Below, one piece after another: positions 45,105-54,110 of a stretch of 64,000 nt of DNA. Made by a program: the position numbers and the translations under genes. The notes under the pieces were generated by a model. That model did not search any database, was not told where the DNA came from, and saw only the letters and a list, made by a program, of their open reading frames with translations. The first letter of the stretch is position 1. Every line of letters begins with the position of its first letter. The stretch comes from Sulfurovum xiamenensis (lineage in GTDB: Bacteria > Campylobacterota > Campylobacteria > Campylobacterales > Sulfurovaceae): NCBI RefSeq assembly GCF_030347995.1, contig NZ_JAQIBC010000004.1:1-64000 (forward strand). Reading direction: 5' to 3'.

Positions 45105-46922
45105 ATGCAAAAGATTAAAAACATCGCGGTTATTGCGCACGTTGACCATGGTAAAACTACACTTGTAGATCAATTACTTCAACAATCAGGAACCTATGCT
45201 GCACACCAAGAGGTGCAAGAAAGAGCAATGGACTCTAATGATATCGAAAAAGAAAGAGGAATTACGATTCTTTCAAAAAACACGGCGATCACTTACGGTG
45301 ACCATAAGATCAATATTATCGACACTCCGGGTCACGCTGATTTCGGTGGTGAAGTTGAGCGTGTACTTAAGATGGTAGATGGCGTATTGATGCTTGTGGA
45401 TGCACAAGAAGGTGCAATGCCACAAACAAAATTCGTTTTGAAAAAAGCAGTTGAACTTGGACTTATTCCCGTTGTTGTGATCAACAAGATCGATAAAGAC
45501 GGAGCAGACCCTGAAAGAGTACTTGACGAAATGTTCGACCTTCTTGTTGCACTTGATGCCAATGAAGAGCAACTTGAATTCCCTGTACTGTATGCAGCAG
45601 CCAGAGATGGGTATGCAAAATGGGAAATGGAAGATGAAAACAAAGATATGACACCACTTTTCGAAGCGATTTTAGATAAAGTACCATATCCGCAAGGCTC
45701 ACCTGACAATGATACACAGGCTCAGGTATTTACCCTTGACTCAGACAACTTTGTTGGACGTATCGGTATTACACGTATCTTCAACGGTAAAGTGAAAAAA
45801 GGTGATGAGTATCTTCTTGTTAAAGCAGATGGTTCTAAATCAAAATCCAGAGTCTCTAAGCTTATCGGATTTAAAGGACTTGATCGTATCGAGATTCAAG
45901 AAGCTGAAGCAGGTGATATCGTAGCGATCGCAGGATTTGCTGACATTGATGTGGGTGATTCTATCTGTGATCCTGTAAATCCAGTAGCACTCGACCCTAT
46001 GCACGTGGAAGAGCCGACACTTTCAGTTATTATGTCTGTCAATGATGGTCCTTTGGCAGGTACAGAAGGAAAACATGTTACGTCTAACAAGATCCGTGAA
46101 AGACTTGAAAAAGAGATGGAAACAAACATCGCTATGCGTATGGAGCCTACAGGTGAAGCATCATTCAAAGTATCAGGTCGTGGTGAACTACAGATCGGTA
46201 TTTTGGCTGAAAATATGAGAAGAGAAGGATTTGAATTCCTTCTTGCACGTCCGGAAGTTGTTGTGAAAGAAGAAGAGGGTGTGAAAATGGAGCCATTTGA
46301 GCACTTGGTTGTCGATGTTCCTGAAGAGTTTCAGGGTGTTGCCATCGAAAAACTCGGTAAAAGAAAAGCAGAAATGACTTCACTTACCCCTATGCCAGAT
46401 GGTACGGTAAGGATTGAGTTTGAGATCCCTGCACGTGGACTTATCGGATTTAGAAATGAATTTTTGACAGATACTAAGGGTGAAGGTATCATGAACCACT
46501 CTTACTTAGAGTACAGACCTTATTCTGGAACTGTTGTTAGTAGAACACCGGGTGCATTGGTTTCTATGGATAACGGTGAAGCCGTAGCCTTCTCTATCTT
46601 TAACCTTCAAGCACGTGGTGTGATGTTCATTAAACCGCAAGATAAAGTATACTCGGGTATGGTAATCGGTGAATCTGCAAGACCAGGAGATTTGGATGTG
46701 AACCCACTTAAAGGAAAGCAGCTTACAAATATGAGAACTTCGGGTGCTGATGATGCCATCAAGCTTGTACCACCAAGACCTATTACACTTGAAAGCGCAA
46801 TGGAATGGATAGAAGATGATGAACTTATCGAAATTACTCCTGTCTCTATCAGAATCAGAAAGAAATATTTGGATGAGAATATCCGAAAGAGAATGGCAAG
46901 AGACAAAAAGAACGCAAAATAG
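45105..46922 (+). CDS. typA: Ribosome-associated GTPase TypA/BipA
   Basis: A translational GTPase that helps late 50S assembly and stress adaptation. 605 residues, the usual length. G motifs: G1 AHVDHGKTT (residues 11-19), G3 [12 protein letters not shown] (near 72-83), G4 NKIDKDGA (near 126) and SAL-like [19 protein letters not shown]. Domain II begins [24 protein letters not shown] (near 205). The C-terminal part contains [22 protein letters not shown], specific to BipA. It has its own promoter and probably its own terminator. Confidence 0.96.
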   Translation: MQKIKNIAVIAHVDHGKTTLVDQLLQQSGTYAAHQEVQERAMDSNDIEKERGITILSKNTAITYGDHKINIIDTPGHADFGGEVERVLKMVDGVLMLVDAQEGAMPQTKFVLKKAVELGLIPVVVINKIDKDGADPERVLDEMFDLLVALDANEEQLEFPVLYAAARDGYAKWEMEDENKDMTPLFEAILDKVPYPQGSPDNDTQAQVFTLDSDNFVGRIGITRIFNGKVKKGDEYLLVKADGSKSKSRVSKLIGFKGLDRIEIQEAEAGDIVAIAGFADIDVGDSICDPVNPVALDPMHVEEPTLSVIMSVNDGPLAGTEGKHVTSNKIRERLEKEMETNIAMRMEPTGEASFKVSGRGELQIGILAENMRREGFEFLLARPEVVVKEEEGVKMEPFEHLVVDVPEEFQGVAIEKLGKRKAEMTSLTPMPDGTVRIEFEIPARGLIGFRNEFLTDTKGEGIMNHSYLEYRPYSGTVVSRTPGALVSMDNGEAVAFSIFNLQARGVMFIKPQDKVYSGMVIGESARPGDLDVNPLKGKQLTNMRTSGADDAIKLVPPRPITLESAMEWIEDDELIEITPVSIRIRKKYLDENIRKRMARDKKNAK

Positions 46923-46949
46923 TTTTTCCCTTTTGTTCCATCTTCAAAA

Positions 46950-46982
46950 AGCATGCGGGTCATATATACTGATTCGTATGCT
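46950..46982. terminator. Possible hairpin after typA
   Basis: AGCATGCG / CGTATGCT pair with one G-T and a 17-base loop, 27 bases after the stop. No T-run follows. A weak candidate in a 133-base gap that otherwise shows nothing. Confidence 0.3.
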
Positions 46983-47055
46983 CCTTTACCACATTAGAAA
47001 CTTTCAAACAAATTTAACACAGAATATATGTTTTTTATATTCAAGTTTTCCTTCT

Positions 47056-47415
47056 TTATTTAAAGAGTTTATAAAGTATTAGTAATAAAACAGCAAAAAT
47101 AAAACTATATTTTGCCGCCAATAAACTAAAAAATGATTCTTGTGTCTGTAGATAGAAATTTTCCTCCTCTTCACTTCGTTCTTGTTTGGGTTTTTGAGAA
47201 ATAATTTTATATCTTTCTTTTTCATTACGGCTAAGTATGCTAAATTTTTTATATCTATTCATGGAATTAAGTAACATAAAAAAGCTCAATACAAATAGTA
47301 TGAAAATGACAATGGCAGTTTGTTGAATAAGCATTAGAATACATACTAAAAAGAACATCATTACAGATACTGTTAGCTCCAATTTATTTTTTTTCAAAAA
47401 TTCTTTTTTAAACAT
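47056..47415 (-). CDS. Small membrane protein, unknown
   Basis: A 119-residue protein with two closely spaced hydrophobic helices (about 13-32 and 34-48) and one at the C-terminus (about 95-117). Between them is a charged stretch (RNEKERYKIISQKPKQERSEEEENFYL, about residues 60-87). No family is recognised. Its start overlaps the flavoprotein gene stop by 8 bases, so it is probably cotranscribed behind it. The start follows AAAAATG without a clear ribosome-binding site. Confidence 0.6.
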   Translation of the reverse strand: MFKKEFLKKNKLELTVSVMMFFLVCILMLIQQTAIVIFILFVLSFFMLLNSMNRYKKFSILSRNEKERYKIISQKPKQERSEEEENFYLQTQESFFSLLAAKYSFIFAVLLLILYKLFK

Positions 47416-48619
47416 TTTTTCCTCCTCTCATCCCACTCACCCAGGCAAAGTGAAAATTAAATCCTCCCCTGTCTCCATCAACATCGAGTATCTCTCCTGC
47501 AAAATAGAGATTTTTTACAAGTTTTGATTCCATCGTTTCCGGATTGATTTCAGTGGTATTGACACCGCCTGTGGCGACTTCTGCCCCTTTGAAACCTTTG
47601 GTATCGTTTATGGAGAGCTTGAGATTTTTAAGGGTGTAGACCAGCTTACTGACCTCTTTTCTGTTTAAGTCCTTTTCCTGTTTGATTTTACATTTTGACT
47701 GTTCCAAAAGGATAGAGATGAGTTTTTTGTTGATGACACCGTGAAGCCATAGTTCTATAGGTTTTTCATTTCCTTCTTTGATGCGATTTAGCAGTAGGTT
47801 GGTAAGCTTTTCTTTGCTTAGTTCTGGCATGAGGTCCAAACTGAGCTCACAATAGTCATAATTTGCCAGCCTTGTACTGACCTCTCGGCTAAGATCTAGA
47901 ATGGCCAACCCGCTGATGCCATAATTTGTGAAGAGCAGATCACCTTTTTTCTCTGTGATGTACTCTCCATTTGCATAGAGTTTCGTTATCCCAGCCACTT
48001 TTACTCCTGCACAGGTTTTCACCCATGTTTCATCCGAACAGAGTTGTACAAGAGCAGGGTGACGCGGTATGAGAGTGTGGCCCATTTTTGTGGCAAAGGC
48101 ATATCCGGAGTTTGAGCCTCCGAGTTGCGGTGCGGCAGGCGAACCTGATGCCAAAAGGAGTTTCTTACAACGCTTTGTGCCATGGGATGTCTCTACAGTA
48201 AAAATTTCCTCTTCTTTGCTTATGGATGTGACTGCAGAGTCACAGAGTATCTCTACACCTGCTTTTTCAGCTTCATACTCAAGTATTTCAACCACGGAAC
48301 TCGCTTGCAATGACATAGGAAACATTTTTCCTTCTTTCCCTTCGATGAGTTCAAGCCCCAGGGATGTGAAAAACTTTTCTACGACTTGAAAGTCATATCC
48401 TTTCAACACGCTATCTATAAAATCAGGGTTCTCTCCATGAAAGCGATGTGAAGTGATATATCTGTTGCCTATGTTGCATTTTCCGTTACCAGAAACAAGT
48501 ATTTTTTTGCCGATTTTGGTATTTTGTTCCAGAAGGAGTACCTTCTGTCCTGTTCTTGCAGAAGTGATGGCAGCGACTAGTCCTGCAGCCCCCGCTCCTA
48601 CAACGATCATATCCACCAT
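47408..48619 (-). CDS. NAD(P)/FAD-dependent oxidoreductase, HI0933/BaiN family
   Basis: A flavoprotein of 403 residues: FAD site VVGAGAAGLVAAITSARTG (residues 6-24), the second motif SGNGKCNIGN (near 42), then a substrate region and a C-terminal FAD motif GEILDVDGDRGGFNFHFAWVSG. The family includes YhiN, HI0933 and BaiN-like reductases; the substrate is unknown. The start at the second ATG is supported by AAAGGA six bases upstream; the first ATG overlaps that site. A small membrane protein gene follows with overlap. Confidence 0.85.
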   Translation of the reverse strand: MVDMIVVGAGAAGLVAAITSARTGQKVLLLEQNTKIGKKILVSGNGKCNIGNRYITSHRFHGENPDFIDSVLKGYDFQVVEKFFTSLGLELIEGKEGKMFPMSLQASSVVEILEYEAEKAGVEILCDSAVTSISKEEEIFTVETSHGTKRCKKLLLASGSPAAPQLGGSNSGYAFATKMGHTLIPRHPALVQLCSDETWVKTCAGVKVAGITKLYANGEYITEKKGDLLFTNYGISGLAILDLSREVSTRLANYDYCELSLDLMPELSKEKLTNLLLNRIKEGNEKPIELWLHGVINKKLISILLEQSKCKIKQEKDLNRKEVSKLVYTLKNLKLSINDTKGFKGAEVATGGVNTTEINPETMESKLVKNLYFAGEILDVDGDRGGFNFHFAWVSGMRGGKNV

Positions 48620-48704
48620 TTTCATCCTTTAACCCGAACTATGCTGGATTATAACCTATAATCTGTTATAACATCAAAAATAAATTAAAAGAATAAGGAT
48701 GACC

Positions 48705-49019
48705 ATGTCAGCATTAGTAGAATTCAGTATGTTCCCTACGGAAAAAACCCAAAGTAAAAGTGCCTTTGTAGCAAGAGTCTTGGATATTGTGGATAAAAGC
48801 GGATTGGCGTACCAGCTTACGCCTATGGGTACGATCATAGAGGGTGAAAGTGTAGAAGAAGTGTTGGCTGTGATTAACAAAGCCTATGAAGAGCTTCAAA
48901 AGGATTGCGGTCGTGTCTATAGTTCTATCAAGATAGATTGGCGTGATGGTCCAGTGGGCAGACTGGGTAACAAAGTAGGTTCAGTGGAGGAGAAGCTGGG
49001 TCGGAAGTTAAACAGCTAA
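48705..49019 (+). CDS. MTH1187/YqgV family thiamine-binding protein
   Basis: A 104-residue protein of the UPF0045 (MTH1187) ferredoxin-like fold: EFSMFPTEKTQSKSAFVARVL near residue 6, SGLAYQLTPMGTIIEGESVEEVLAVINKAYEEL, and RVYSSIKIDWRDG near 72. Members bind thiamine or hydroxymethylpyrimidine; an enzymatic role is not known. I use the second ATG, with AAGG six bases upstream; the first ATG abuts that site. It lies divergent from the flavoprotein and upstream of a DUF2892 gene. Another thiamine-related gene (ThiD2-like) is elsewhere in the window. Confidence 0.85.
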   Translation: MSALVEFSMFPTEKTQSKSAFVARVLDIVDKSGLAYQLTPMGTIIEGESVEEVLAVINKAYEELQKDCGRVYSSIKIDWRDGPVGRLGNKVGSVEEKLGRKLNS

Positions 49020-49060
49020 AATTAGATATAATACGACCAATTTCTCATAAGGATCTTTAA

Positions 49061-49285
49061 ATGTGTGCTGAAAAGATACAACGTTTAATACAGGCTAGTA
49101 TACTGGGCTTTGTTATGGGTTTGGCCGGTTCTGGCATGTATGCAGCTGCGTTTATTTTGCAATTTGCCATGATGGTCATGCTTGTTATCGCAGGATTGAC
49201 AGGCTTCTGTCCAGGGCTTATTATGCTTAAAAAGATCTTCCCTGCGTGTAAATGTGAAGAAACCAATGAAAAGGACAATAACTAA
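49061..49285 (+). CDS. DUF2892/YgaP-like membrane protein
   Basis: A 74-residue inner-membrane protein with two hydrophobic helices (about 10-30 and 32-50) after an N-terminal amphipathic IQRLIQASILG. The pattern AGLTGFCPGLIMLKKIF, with a Cys in the loop, matches DUF2892, the membrane part of YgaP-type rhodaneses. A second pair of Cys (PACKCEE) lies at the C-terminus. Function unknown. AAGGAT precedes the ATG. The stop codon overlaps the purM start by one base, so it is cotranscribed with purM, which has no functional link that I can see. Confidence 0.75.
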   Translation: MCAEKIQRLIQASILGFVMGLAGSGMYAAAFILQFAMMVMLVIAGLTGFCPGLIMLKKIFPACKCEETNEKDNN

Positions 49286-50280
49286 TGTCAAATATATCAT
49301 ATAAAGATGCCGGTGTAGATATCGATGCAGGTAATGAGTTTGTAGAAGCGATCAAAAGCGATGTAAAATCTACTTTCGATAAAAATGTGATCGGCGGTAT
49401 AGGTTCATTTGCCGGAGCCTATGCACTGCCAACGGGTTACAAAGAGCCAGTGATCCTTTCTGCAACAGACGGTGTAGGAACAAAGCTGAAAATTGCCATA
49501 GAGAGCGGTAAACTTGATACCGTAGGTATTGACCTTGTAGCCATGTGTGTGAATGATCTTATCTGTAATAACGGTACACCGATGTTCTTCCTGGACTACT
49601 ATGCAACAGGTAAATTGCTTCCTGAGAATGCAAAAGATGTCGTTGCGGGTATCGCAGAGGGATGTCGTAGATCGGAATGTGCGCTTGTGGGTGGTGAAAC
49701 AGCAGAAATGCCAGGTATGTATTCAGATGATGACTTTGACCTTGCAGGATTTGCAGTAGGTATCGCAGAACGTTCAGAGATGGATACGGTAGCCAATGTC
49801 AAAGAGGGACAGGTCCTCATTGCTATGCCAAGCTCCGGAGTACATTCAAACGGGTATTCATTGGTAAGAAAACTTTTCTTTGACAAGTTGGGTATGAGCC
49901 TCCAAGATGATTTTAACGGCAAACCGCTTGTAGAGACGCTGTTGGAACCGACACGTATCTACGTCAAAGAGTATAAAGCCAATAAACAGTACGTAAAAGC
50001 CTTAGCCCACATCACAGGTGGAGGAATCGTAGAAAACCTTCCTAGAGTCCTTCCAGAAGGTATGAGAGCGATCGTAAACAAAGAGAGTATCAGGGTACTA
50101 CCTATCTTTGAATTCATGAGCCAGTATGTGGAAGAAGAAGAGATGTACAGAGCTTTTAACATGGGTGTAGGAATGGTATGGGTAGTAGACCCTGAAAATG
50201 TCGATGCCGTACTTGAAAATACAGACGGTTATGTGATCGGTACACTTGAAAAAGGTGAAAAGGGTGTGGAGATGGTTTGA
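49285..50280 (+). CDS. purM: Phosphoribosylformylglycinamidine cyclo-ligase
   Basis: AIR synthetase, the fifth step of purine synthesis; ATP-dependent ring closure. The 331-residue protein has YKDAGVDIDAGNEFVEAIK at the start, ATP region GGIGSFAGAYALP and LSATDGVGTKLKIAIES near residue 55, and VGGETAEMPGMY near 136. The C-terminal part contains AHITGGGIVENLPRVLPEG near 235. Its ATG shares one base with the preceding stop codon. A terminator hairpin embeds the purM stop codon. Confidence 0.95.
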   Translation: MSNISYKDAGVDIDAGNEFVEAIKSDVKSTFDKNVIGGIGSFAGAYALPTGYKEPVILSATDGVGTKLKIAIESGKLDTVGIDLVAMCVNDLICNNGTPMFFLDYYATGKLLPENAKDVVAGIAEGCRRSECALVGGETAEMPGMYSDDDFDLAGFAVGIAERSEMDTVANVKEGQVLIAMPSSGVHSNGYSLVRKLFFDKLGMSLQDDFNGKPLVETLLEPTRIYVKEYKANKQYVKALAHITGGGIVENLPRVLPEGMRAIVNKESIRVLPIFEFMSQYVEEEEMYRAFNMGVGMVWVVDPENVDAVLENTDGYVIGTLEKGEKGVEMV

Positions 50281-50295
50281 TCCATCTCTCTTTTA
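50269..50295 (+). terminator. Terminator overlapping the purM stop codon
   Basis: GAGATGG / CCATCTC, a perfect 7-bp stem with loop TTTGAT that contains the TGA stop, then TCTTTT. The stem includes the last coding bases of purM. Confidence 0.65.
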
Positions 50296-50314
50296 AAATA
50301 ACTTACATAATACT

Positions 50315-51784
50315 CTACGACTTAGGTTCACAAACCCCTTTTTCTATACACTCTTTATCCAACTCTCCACTTTTCCATTTTGCAAGATACGCTTTGAGAT
50401 TTGCGTGAACAACACCTTGCAGCATATAAAGCCCTATAAGGTTTGGCAAGGCCATTCCCAATATAAGAAGATCAGAGAATTCTAACAGTGTAGAAGCGCT
50501 TGTGATGGATGATATCACTGTAAATGACACAAAGATCAGTTTATACAACAGAGTATATTTTTCTCCAAACAGATACGTCCAAGAACGCTCACCATAATAA
50601 GACCATGAGATCATCGTGGAAAAAGCAAAAAGTACAATAGAGAATGACAAGATCACAGGGAACCATGAAATGACGGTTCCATAGGCTGCTGCCGTCAGTG
50701 CTGCACCCTGTTTTGAAGCCACGAGGTTTGCAAACTCTCCACTAGGGTCATAGACACCTGTAGTGACGATCACAAGTGCTGTCATACTACAGATAACGAT
50801 GGTATCTATAAAGGGTTCATAAAGTGCGACCATCCCCTGTCTGACAGGGTATTTGACTGAGGCAGTAGAGTGTACAATGGCTGCAGAACCTATACCGGCT
50901 TCACTTGAGAAGGCAGCACGCTTAAAACCTTGTACAAGTACACCTATGAGACCACCTGCAACGGCAGTAGGAGCAAAGGCTTCATGAAAGATGGTTAAGA
51001 TCGCAGCAGGTACTTGAGAAGCGTTGGTGATCAGTATCCATAAGGATGCGGCCAAATAGATAAATACCATGACAGGAACGATCTTCTCTGCTGTACTGGC
51101 GATACGTTTAATACCTCCGATAATGACAAATCCTACCAGTGTTGCCAAGATCAGACCGAAAATGATCGGATACTCTTGAAAGAAAGGGATACGTTCTGAG
51201 AGTGCACCCATGGCCTGTGAAGTTTGGAATGCATTCCCCGCACCCAACGATCCTCCTATGGCAAGTACAGCAAACATCACAGCGAGTACTTTTCCCAGTT
51301 TGATATATCCTTTAGAGGCAAGTCCTATGGAAAGGTACTGCATCGCTCCACCCATGATACGTCCATCAGGTCTTATCTCTCTATAGATCTGTGCAAGGGT
51401 CACTTCTGTAAATTTGAGTGTCATACCAAAGAATCCTGCCAGGATCATCCAGAATGTAGCGCCGGGTCCTCCTACCGCTATGGCAATGGCAACCCCTGCA
51501 ATATTCCCCAGACCAACTGTGGCGGATAGGGCAGTGGTTAAAGACTGGAAAGGGGTGATCTCCCCTACATCGTCAGCAGTCTTATATTTACCTGTGATGA
51601 TCTTAAAGGCATGACCAAACATGCGTGCATTGATAAAACCAAAACGAAAAGTAAGAAAAATCCCTCCTACTATCAACCATGCAACGATGAAAGGCATACT
51701 CGTCCCTTCCATCTTGCCAAAAAAGATGTCAAAGAAGAAAAAAGAGCCTAAAATACTATTGATTTGTTCAAATATACTGTTCAT
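50315..51784 (-). CDS. Sodium:alanine symporter (AGCS family)
   Basis: A 489-residue sodium-coupled amino-acid carrier with about 11 helices. AGCS signatures: PFQSLTTALSATVGLGNIAGVAIAIAVGGPGATFWMILAGFFGM near residues 78-121, EVTLAQIYREIRPDGRIMGGAMQYL near 127, and GFKRAAFSSEAGIGSAAIVHSTA near 290, where the sodium and substrate sites lie. It is preceded by an unrelated tRNA operon and converges on purM. Alanine or glycine is the family's usual substrate; D/L specificity is unknown. Confidence 0.9.
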   Translation of the reverse strand: MNSIFEQINSILGSFFFFDIFFGKMEGTSMPFIVAWLIVGGIFLTFRFGFINARMFGHAFKIITGKYKTADDVGEITPFQSLTTALSATVGLGNIAGVAIAIAVGGPGATFWMILAGFFGMTLKFTEVTLAQIYREIRPDGRIMGGAMQYLSIGLASKGYIKLGKVLAVMFAVLAIGGSLGAGNAFQTSQAMGALSERIPFFQEYPIIFGLILATLVGFVIIGGIKRIASTAEKIVPVMVFIYLAASLWILITNASQVPAAILTIFHEAFAPTAVAGGLIGVLVQGFKRAAFSSEAGIGSAAIVHSTASVKYPVRQGMVALYEPFIDTIVICSMTALVIVTTGVYDPSGEFANLVASKQGAALTAAAYGTVISWFPVILSFSIVLFAFSTMISWSYYGERSWTYLFGEKYTLLYKLIFVSFTVISSITSASTLLEFSDLLILGMALPNLIGLYMLQGVVHANLKAYLAKWKSGELDKECIEKGVCEPKS

Positions 51785-51888
51785 ATGTTAACCCTGTATC
51801 GAAGATTGAATCATTATACTAATTAACGCCTAAAGTACCTCTAATTTAGTGATTAAATGCATATTTTTCACTTTTTTTCCAAAATCTA

Positions 51889-51917
51889 TTGACAAATGGA
51901 AACCTTTTGACTATAAT
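51889..51917 (+). promoter_or_regulatory. Consensus promoter of the tRNA operon
   Basis: TTGACA, 17 bases, TATAAT: a perfect vegetative promoter with ideal spacing, 23 bases before the first tRNA. Such -35 boxes are rare in this phylum, whose promoters often lack one. Confidence 0.85.
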
Positions 51918-51939
51918 TGCGTTCCTTTTTATAAGGTAA

Positions 51940-52016
51940 CGGAGTGTAGCGCAGTCTGGTAGCGCACCTGGTTTGGGACCAGGGGGTCGAAGGTTCGAGT
52001 CCTTTCACTCCGACCA
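51940..52016 (+). tRNA. tRNA-Pro (anticodon TGG)
   Basis: 77 bases with encoded CCA. Acceptor CGGAGTG pairs with CACTCCG. Anticodon stem CCTGG/CCAGG with loop TTTGGGA holds TGG (51974-51976). T arm contains GGTTCGAGTCC. C1-G72 closing pair with discriminator A. First gene of the five-tRNA operon. Confidence 0.96.
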
Positions 52017-52060
52017 TTTAGATATTTAACGTTATAATAATAAGTAATCATTTAATTATG

Positions 52061-52136
52061 GTGGATGTAGTTCAGTTGGTAGAGCACCAGTTTGTGGCAC
52101 TGGGTGTCGCGGGTTCGAGCCCCGTCATCCACCCCA
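52061..52136 (+). tRNA. tRNA-His (anticodon GTG)
   Basis: 76 bases plus an encoded G-1 at 52060 opposite C73. Acceptor GTGGATG/CATCCAC. Anticodon stem CCAGT/ACTGG with loop TTGTGGC gives GTG. CCA is encoded. The G-1:C73 pair is the His identity element. Confidence 0.96.
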
Positions 52137-52172
52137 TTGGTAATTAAACAGGGTAACCACCCGAATGATGAA

Positions 52173-52249
52173 GCGCTAGTGGCTCAATTGGATAGAGCAT
52201 CAGACTTCGGATCTGAGGGTTAGGGGTTCGAGTCCTCTCTGGCGTACCA
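52173..52249 (+). tRNA. tRNA-Arg (anticodon TCG)
   Basis: 77 bases with encoded CCA. Acceptor GCGCTAG pairs with CTGGCGT, where G1-T72 and T5-G68 are wobble pairs. Anticodon stem TCAGA/TCTGA, loop CTTCGGA, gives TCG. Discriminator A. Confidence 0.95.
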
Positions 52250-52288
52250 TTTAATGTATCAACTTTGTTATTTATTATTATATTGTTT

Positions 52289-52365
52289 GCACTCGTAGCT
52301 CAGCTGGATAGAGCACTCGCCTTCTAAGCGAGCGGTCTCAGGTTCGAATCCTGACGGGTGTACCA
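52289..52365 (+). tRNA. tRNA-Arg (anticodon TCT)
   Basis: 77 bases with encoded CCA. Acceptor GCACTCG pairs with CGGGTGT, again with a G1-T72 wobble. Anticodon stem CTCGC/GCGAG, loop CTTCTAA, gives TCT. Discriminator A. Confidence 0.95.
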
Positions 52366-52398
52366 CTTACTTTTTATTGTTTAGTAAAACAATCACAT

Positions 52399-52483
52399 GC
52401 GGATGTGGTGAAATTGGTATACACGCCAGACTTAGGATCTGGTGCTTTACGGCGTGGAGGTTCGAGTCCTCTCATCCGCACCA
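52399..52483 (+). tRNA. tRNA-Leu (anticodon TAG)
   Basis: 85 bases, a class II tRNA with a long variable arm (GTGCTTTACGGCGT region). Acceptor GCGGATG/CATCCGC. Anticodon stem CCAGA/TCTGG, loop CTTAGGA, gives TAG. CCA encoded. Last tRNA of the operon. Confidence 0.96.
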
Positions 52484-52609
52484 TCTACAAATTCATAATC
52501 AATATTCTCACACAATGATAGACTAACCTAAGAGACTTTCAGAATGATTATCCTGATATTTATTGCTAATGTTTTATTCTCAAGTTATATCGATGCCTTT
52601 ATAGTCTCT

Positions 52610-52810
52610 TTAGCCAAATACTGCTGATCTATCAATTTTGTTCCATGCTGTACAGTATCCATAAATTGCTTTCTTTGTTGCTGGATAGGTATCCTTAGCG
52701 ACATTGGTAAAAAGGGCTTTAAATGCATTTGAGAGTGGTTTAATATCATAAATGATACTAGTTTTTTCATCTCTTTTTCATACTCTTTCTTGTGCTGTTG
52801 TCGCATTATT
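52610..52810 (-). pseudogene. Decayed reading frame beside tRNA-Leu
   Basis: In the 473-base gap after the tRNAs, one minus-strand frame reads as protein-like: NNATTAQERV, then TGA, then KRDEKTSIIYDIKPLSNAF, KALFTNVAKDTYPATKKAIY and GYCTAWNKIDRSAVFG before a stop. A TGA in the middle could replace a Trp codon. A second frame over the same bases is open for 73 codons (52585-52806, MRQQHKKEYEKEMKK...) but has odd composition and no ribosome-binding site. A further short piece (MKIREALLSSKEKRTNMK, near 52862) lies upstream in a third frame. I read this as a gene remnant, possibly mobile; family unknown. The rest of the gap shows nothing. Confidence 0.35.
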
Positions 52811-52956
52811 TCATATTTGTTCTCTTTTCTTTCGAGGATAATAGCGCTTCACGGATTTTCATGGAGTATGAATTAGGTTTAAAATAAAACTACAATTCAC
52901 ATATATAAAAAATTATTGTATACTTTTCATCGTAAATAAATAATTAGGATTTCATA

Positions 52957-53367
52957 ATGGACAAAAGTTTATTTTTCTTTATTGTCATAGGTATTGGGTT
53001 TCTTTATTTTGTCACCAATTTCGTAGGTGATATCCAGGAAGATGAGAAATTCCAAAATGAAGAATATAAGCAAAAGCACCAATTTGATCAGTATCAAACC
53101 GTTGACAGTATAGGGCGGGAAATACTCGATATGACTGATACACCAGCAACTGTACAGGTGCAAGCATGGAATAATTCTAAGTTAAAAGCAGAATTTTTAG
53201 AGCTTTTCCCTGATTTTTCTGAAATGAAAATATTTGTAAAAGAGAGATTGAGAGGAGAGATATTACAGGCGAAACTTATTGCCTCTATCGATAGTGTGGA
53301 AAGTCAATACTTTTCTGGTAAAATGAATGCAGAACAAGCCAAGCGAGAGCTTAGCTTATTGAAATAG
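52957..53367 (+). CDS. Membrane-anchored protein, unknown
   Basis: A 136-residue protein with one N-terminal hydrophobic helix (residues 5-24) and a soluble, Glu/Gln/Lys-rich remainder. The middle (QEDEKFQNEEYKQKHQFDQYQTVDS, about 28-52) looks extended or coiled. The C-terminal half alternates charge and hydrophobics as helices (LKAEFLELFPDFSEMKIFVKERLRGEILQAKLIASIDS, about 77-114). No family is recognised. TTAGGA lies before the ATG. It converges on the OmpA-family lipoprotein gene with 6 bases between stop codons. Confidence 0.7.
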   Translation: MDKSLFFFIVIGIGFLYFVTNFVGDIQEDEKFQNEEYKQKHQFDQYQTVDSIGREILDMTDTPATVQVQAWNNSKLKAEFLELFPDFSEMKIFVKERLRGEILQAKLIASIDSVESQYFSGKMNAEQAKRELSLLK

Positions 53368-53373
53368 CCGAGG

Positions 53374-54081
53374 TTAACGGCAAGGATCAGACATTCTGTT
53401 TCTGTCTGCATAAAGATAGACTTCTACTCTTCTGTTGAGTGCTCTATTTTCAGCAGAGTTATTCGGTGCGATGGCTTTATTGTACGAACATCCTTTTGTG
53501 TAGGGTCTTCCATTCACAGCAAGGATATCACTTACTGTAGCTGCACGTCTTTGTGAAAGTCCAAGATTGTATTGGTAGCTTCCTACATTATCTGTAAATC
53601 CTGCTACACCTACAACAGTTTGAGGATAGTTACGTAAAACTTGTGCGACTTTTTGTACTTTATATCTTGCATTCGACTGTAGCTTAGATGATCCTGTAGC
53701 AAACATCATACGATCTCTAAATATGATCTTTACATAGTTATTATATTTTGATACAACGATGTCTCTACGTGGATCAAGCGCTGCTAGAGGGTCATTATTC
53801 ACACCTGTACCTAGTGCACGGGCAACTTCATTAGCTTGTTGGTCCATATTGTAGCCGATAGCTCCACCTACAGCAGCACCTAAAAGACCACCTATGATGG
53901 CACTTTTCGCATCATGTTTACCTGTATTATAGCCTATCATTGAACCTGCCAAAGCACCGGCAGCTACACCTGTTTTTGTACGATCGTAACTTTCATCTTG
54001 AACTAGGCCTGGCTGATTGTAACATCCTCCAAGCATAAAAGCAGCTAATGTAGCAGCAAATATTGGTTTGGTTAATTTCAT
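53374..54081 (-). CDS. OmpA-family lipoprotein with glycine zipper
   Basis: A 235-residue exported lipoprotein resembling YiaD. Signal peptide with lipobox LGGC (Cys20). A glycine-zipper segment follows (about 37-85: GVAAGALAGSMIGYNTG and GGLLGAAVGGAIGYNM). The C-terminal OmpA domain (about 110-225) binds peptidoglycan: MMFATGSSKLQSNARYKV, VGVAGFTDNVGSYQYNLGLSQRRAATV and the late NRALNRRVEVYLY. Two Cys are in this domain (GCSYN, SDPC). It probably anchors the outer membrane to the wall. A related small glycine-zipper lipoprotein lies 29 bases upstream. Confidence 0.85.
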   Translation of the reverse strand: MKLTKPIFAATLAAFMLGGCYNQPGLVQDESYDRTKTGVAAGALAGSMIGYNTGKHDAKSAIIGGLLGAAVGGAIGYNMDQQANEVARALGTGVNNDPLAALDPRRDIVVSKYNNYVKIIFRDRMMFATGSSKLQSNARYKVQKVAQVLRNYPQTVVGVAGFTDNVGSYQYNLGLSQRRAATVSDILAVNGRPYTKGCSYNKAIAPNNSAENRALNRRVEVYLYADRNRMSDPCR

Positions 54082-54110
54082 TTTATCTCCTTTTGATGAT
54101 CAGATGAAGG

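Noticed and set aside
51940-52483. A genomic island border at the tRNA cluster.
   Set aside because: No integrase, no repeated tRNA 3' end and no base-composition jump; only a short decayed frame is seen.
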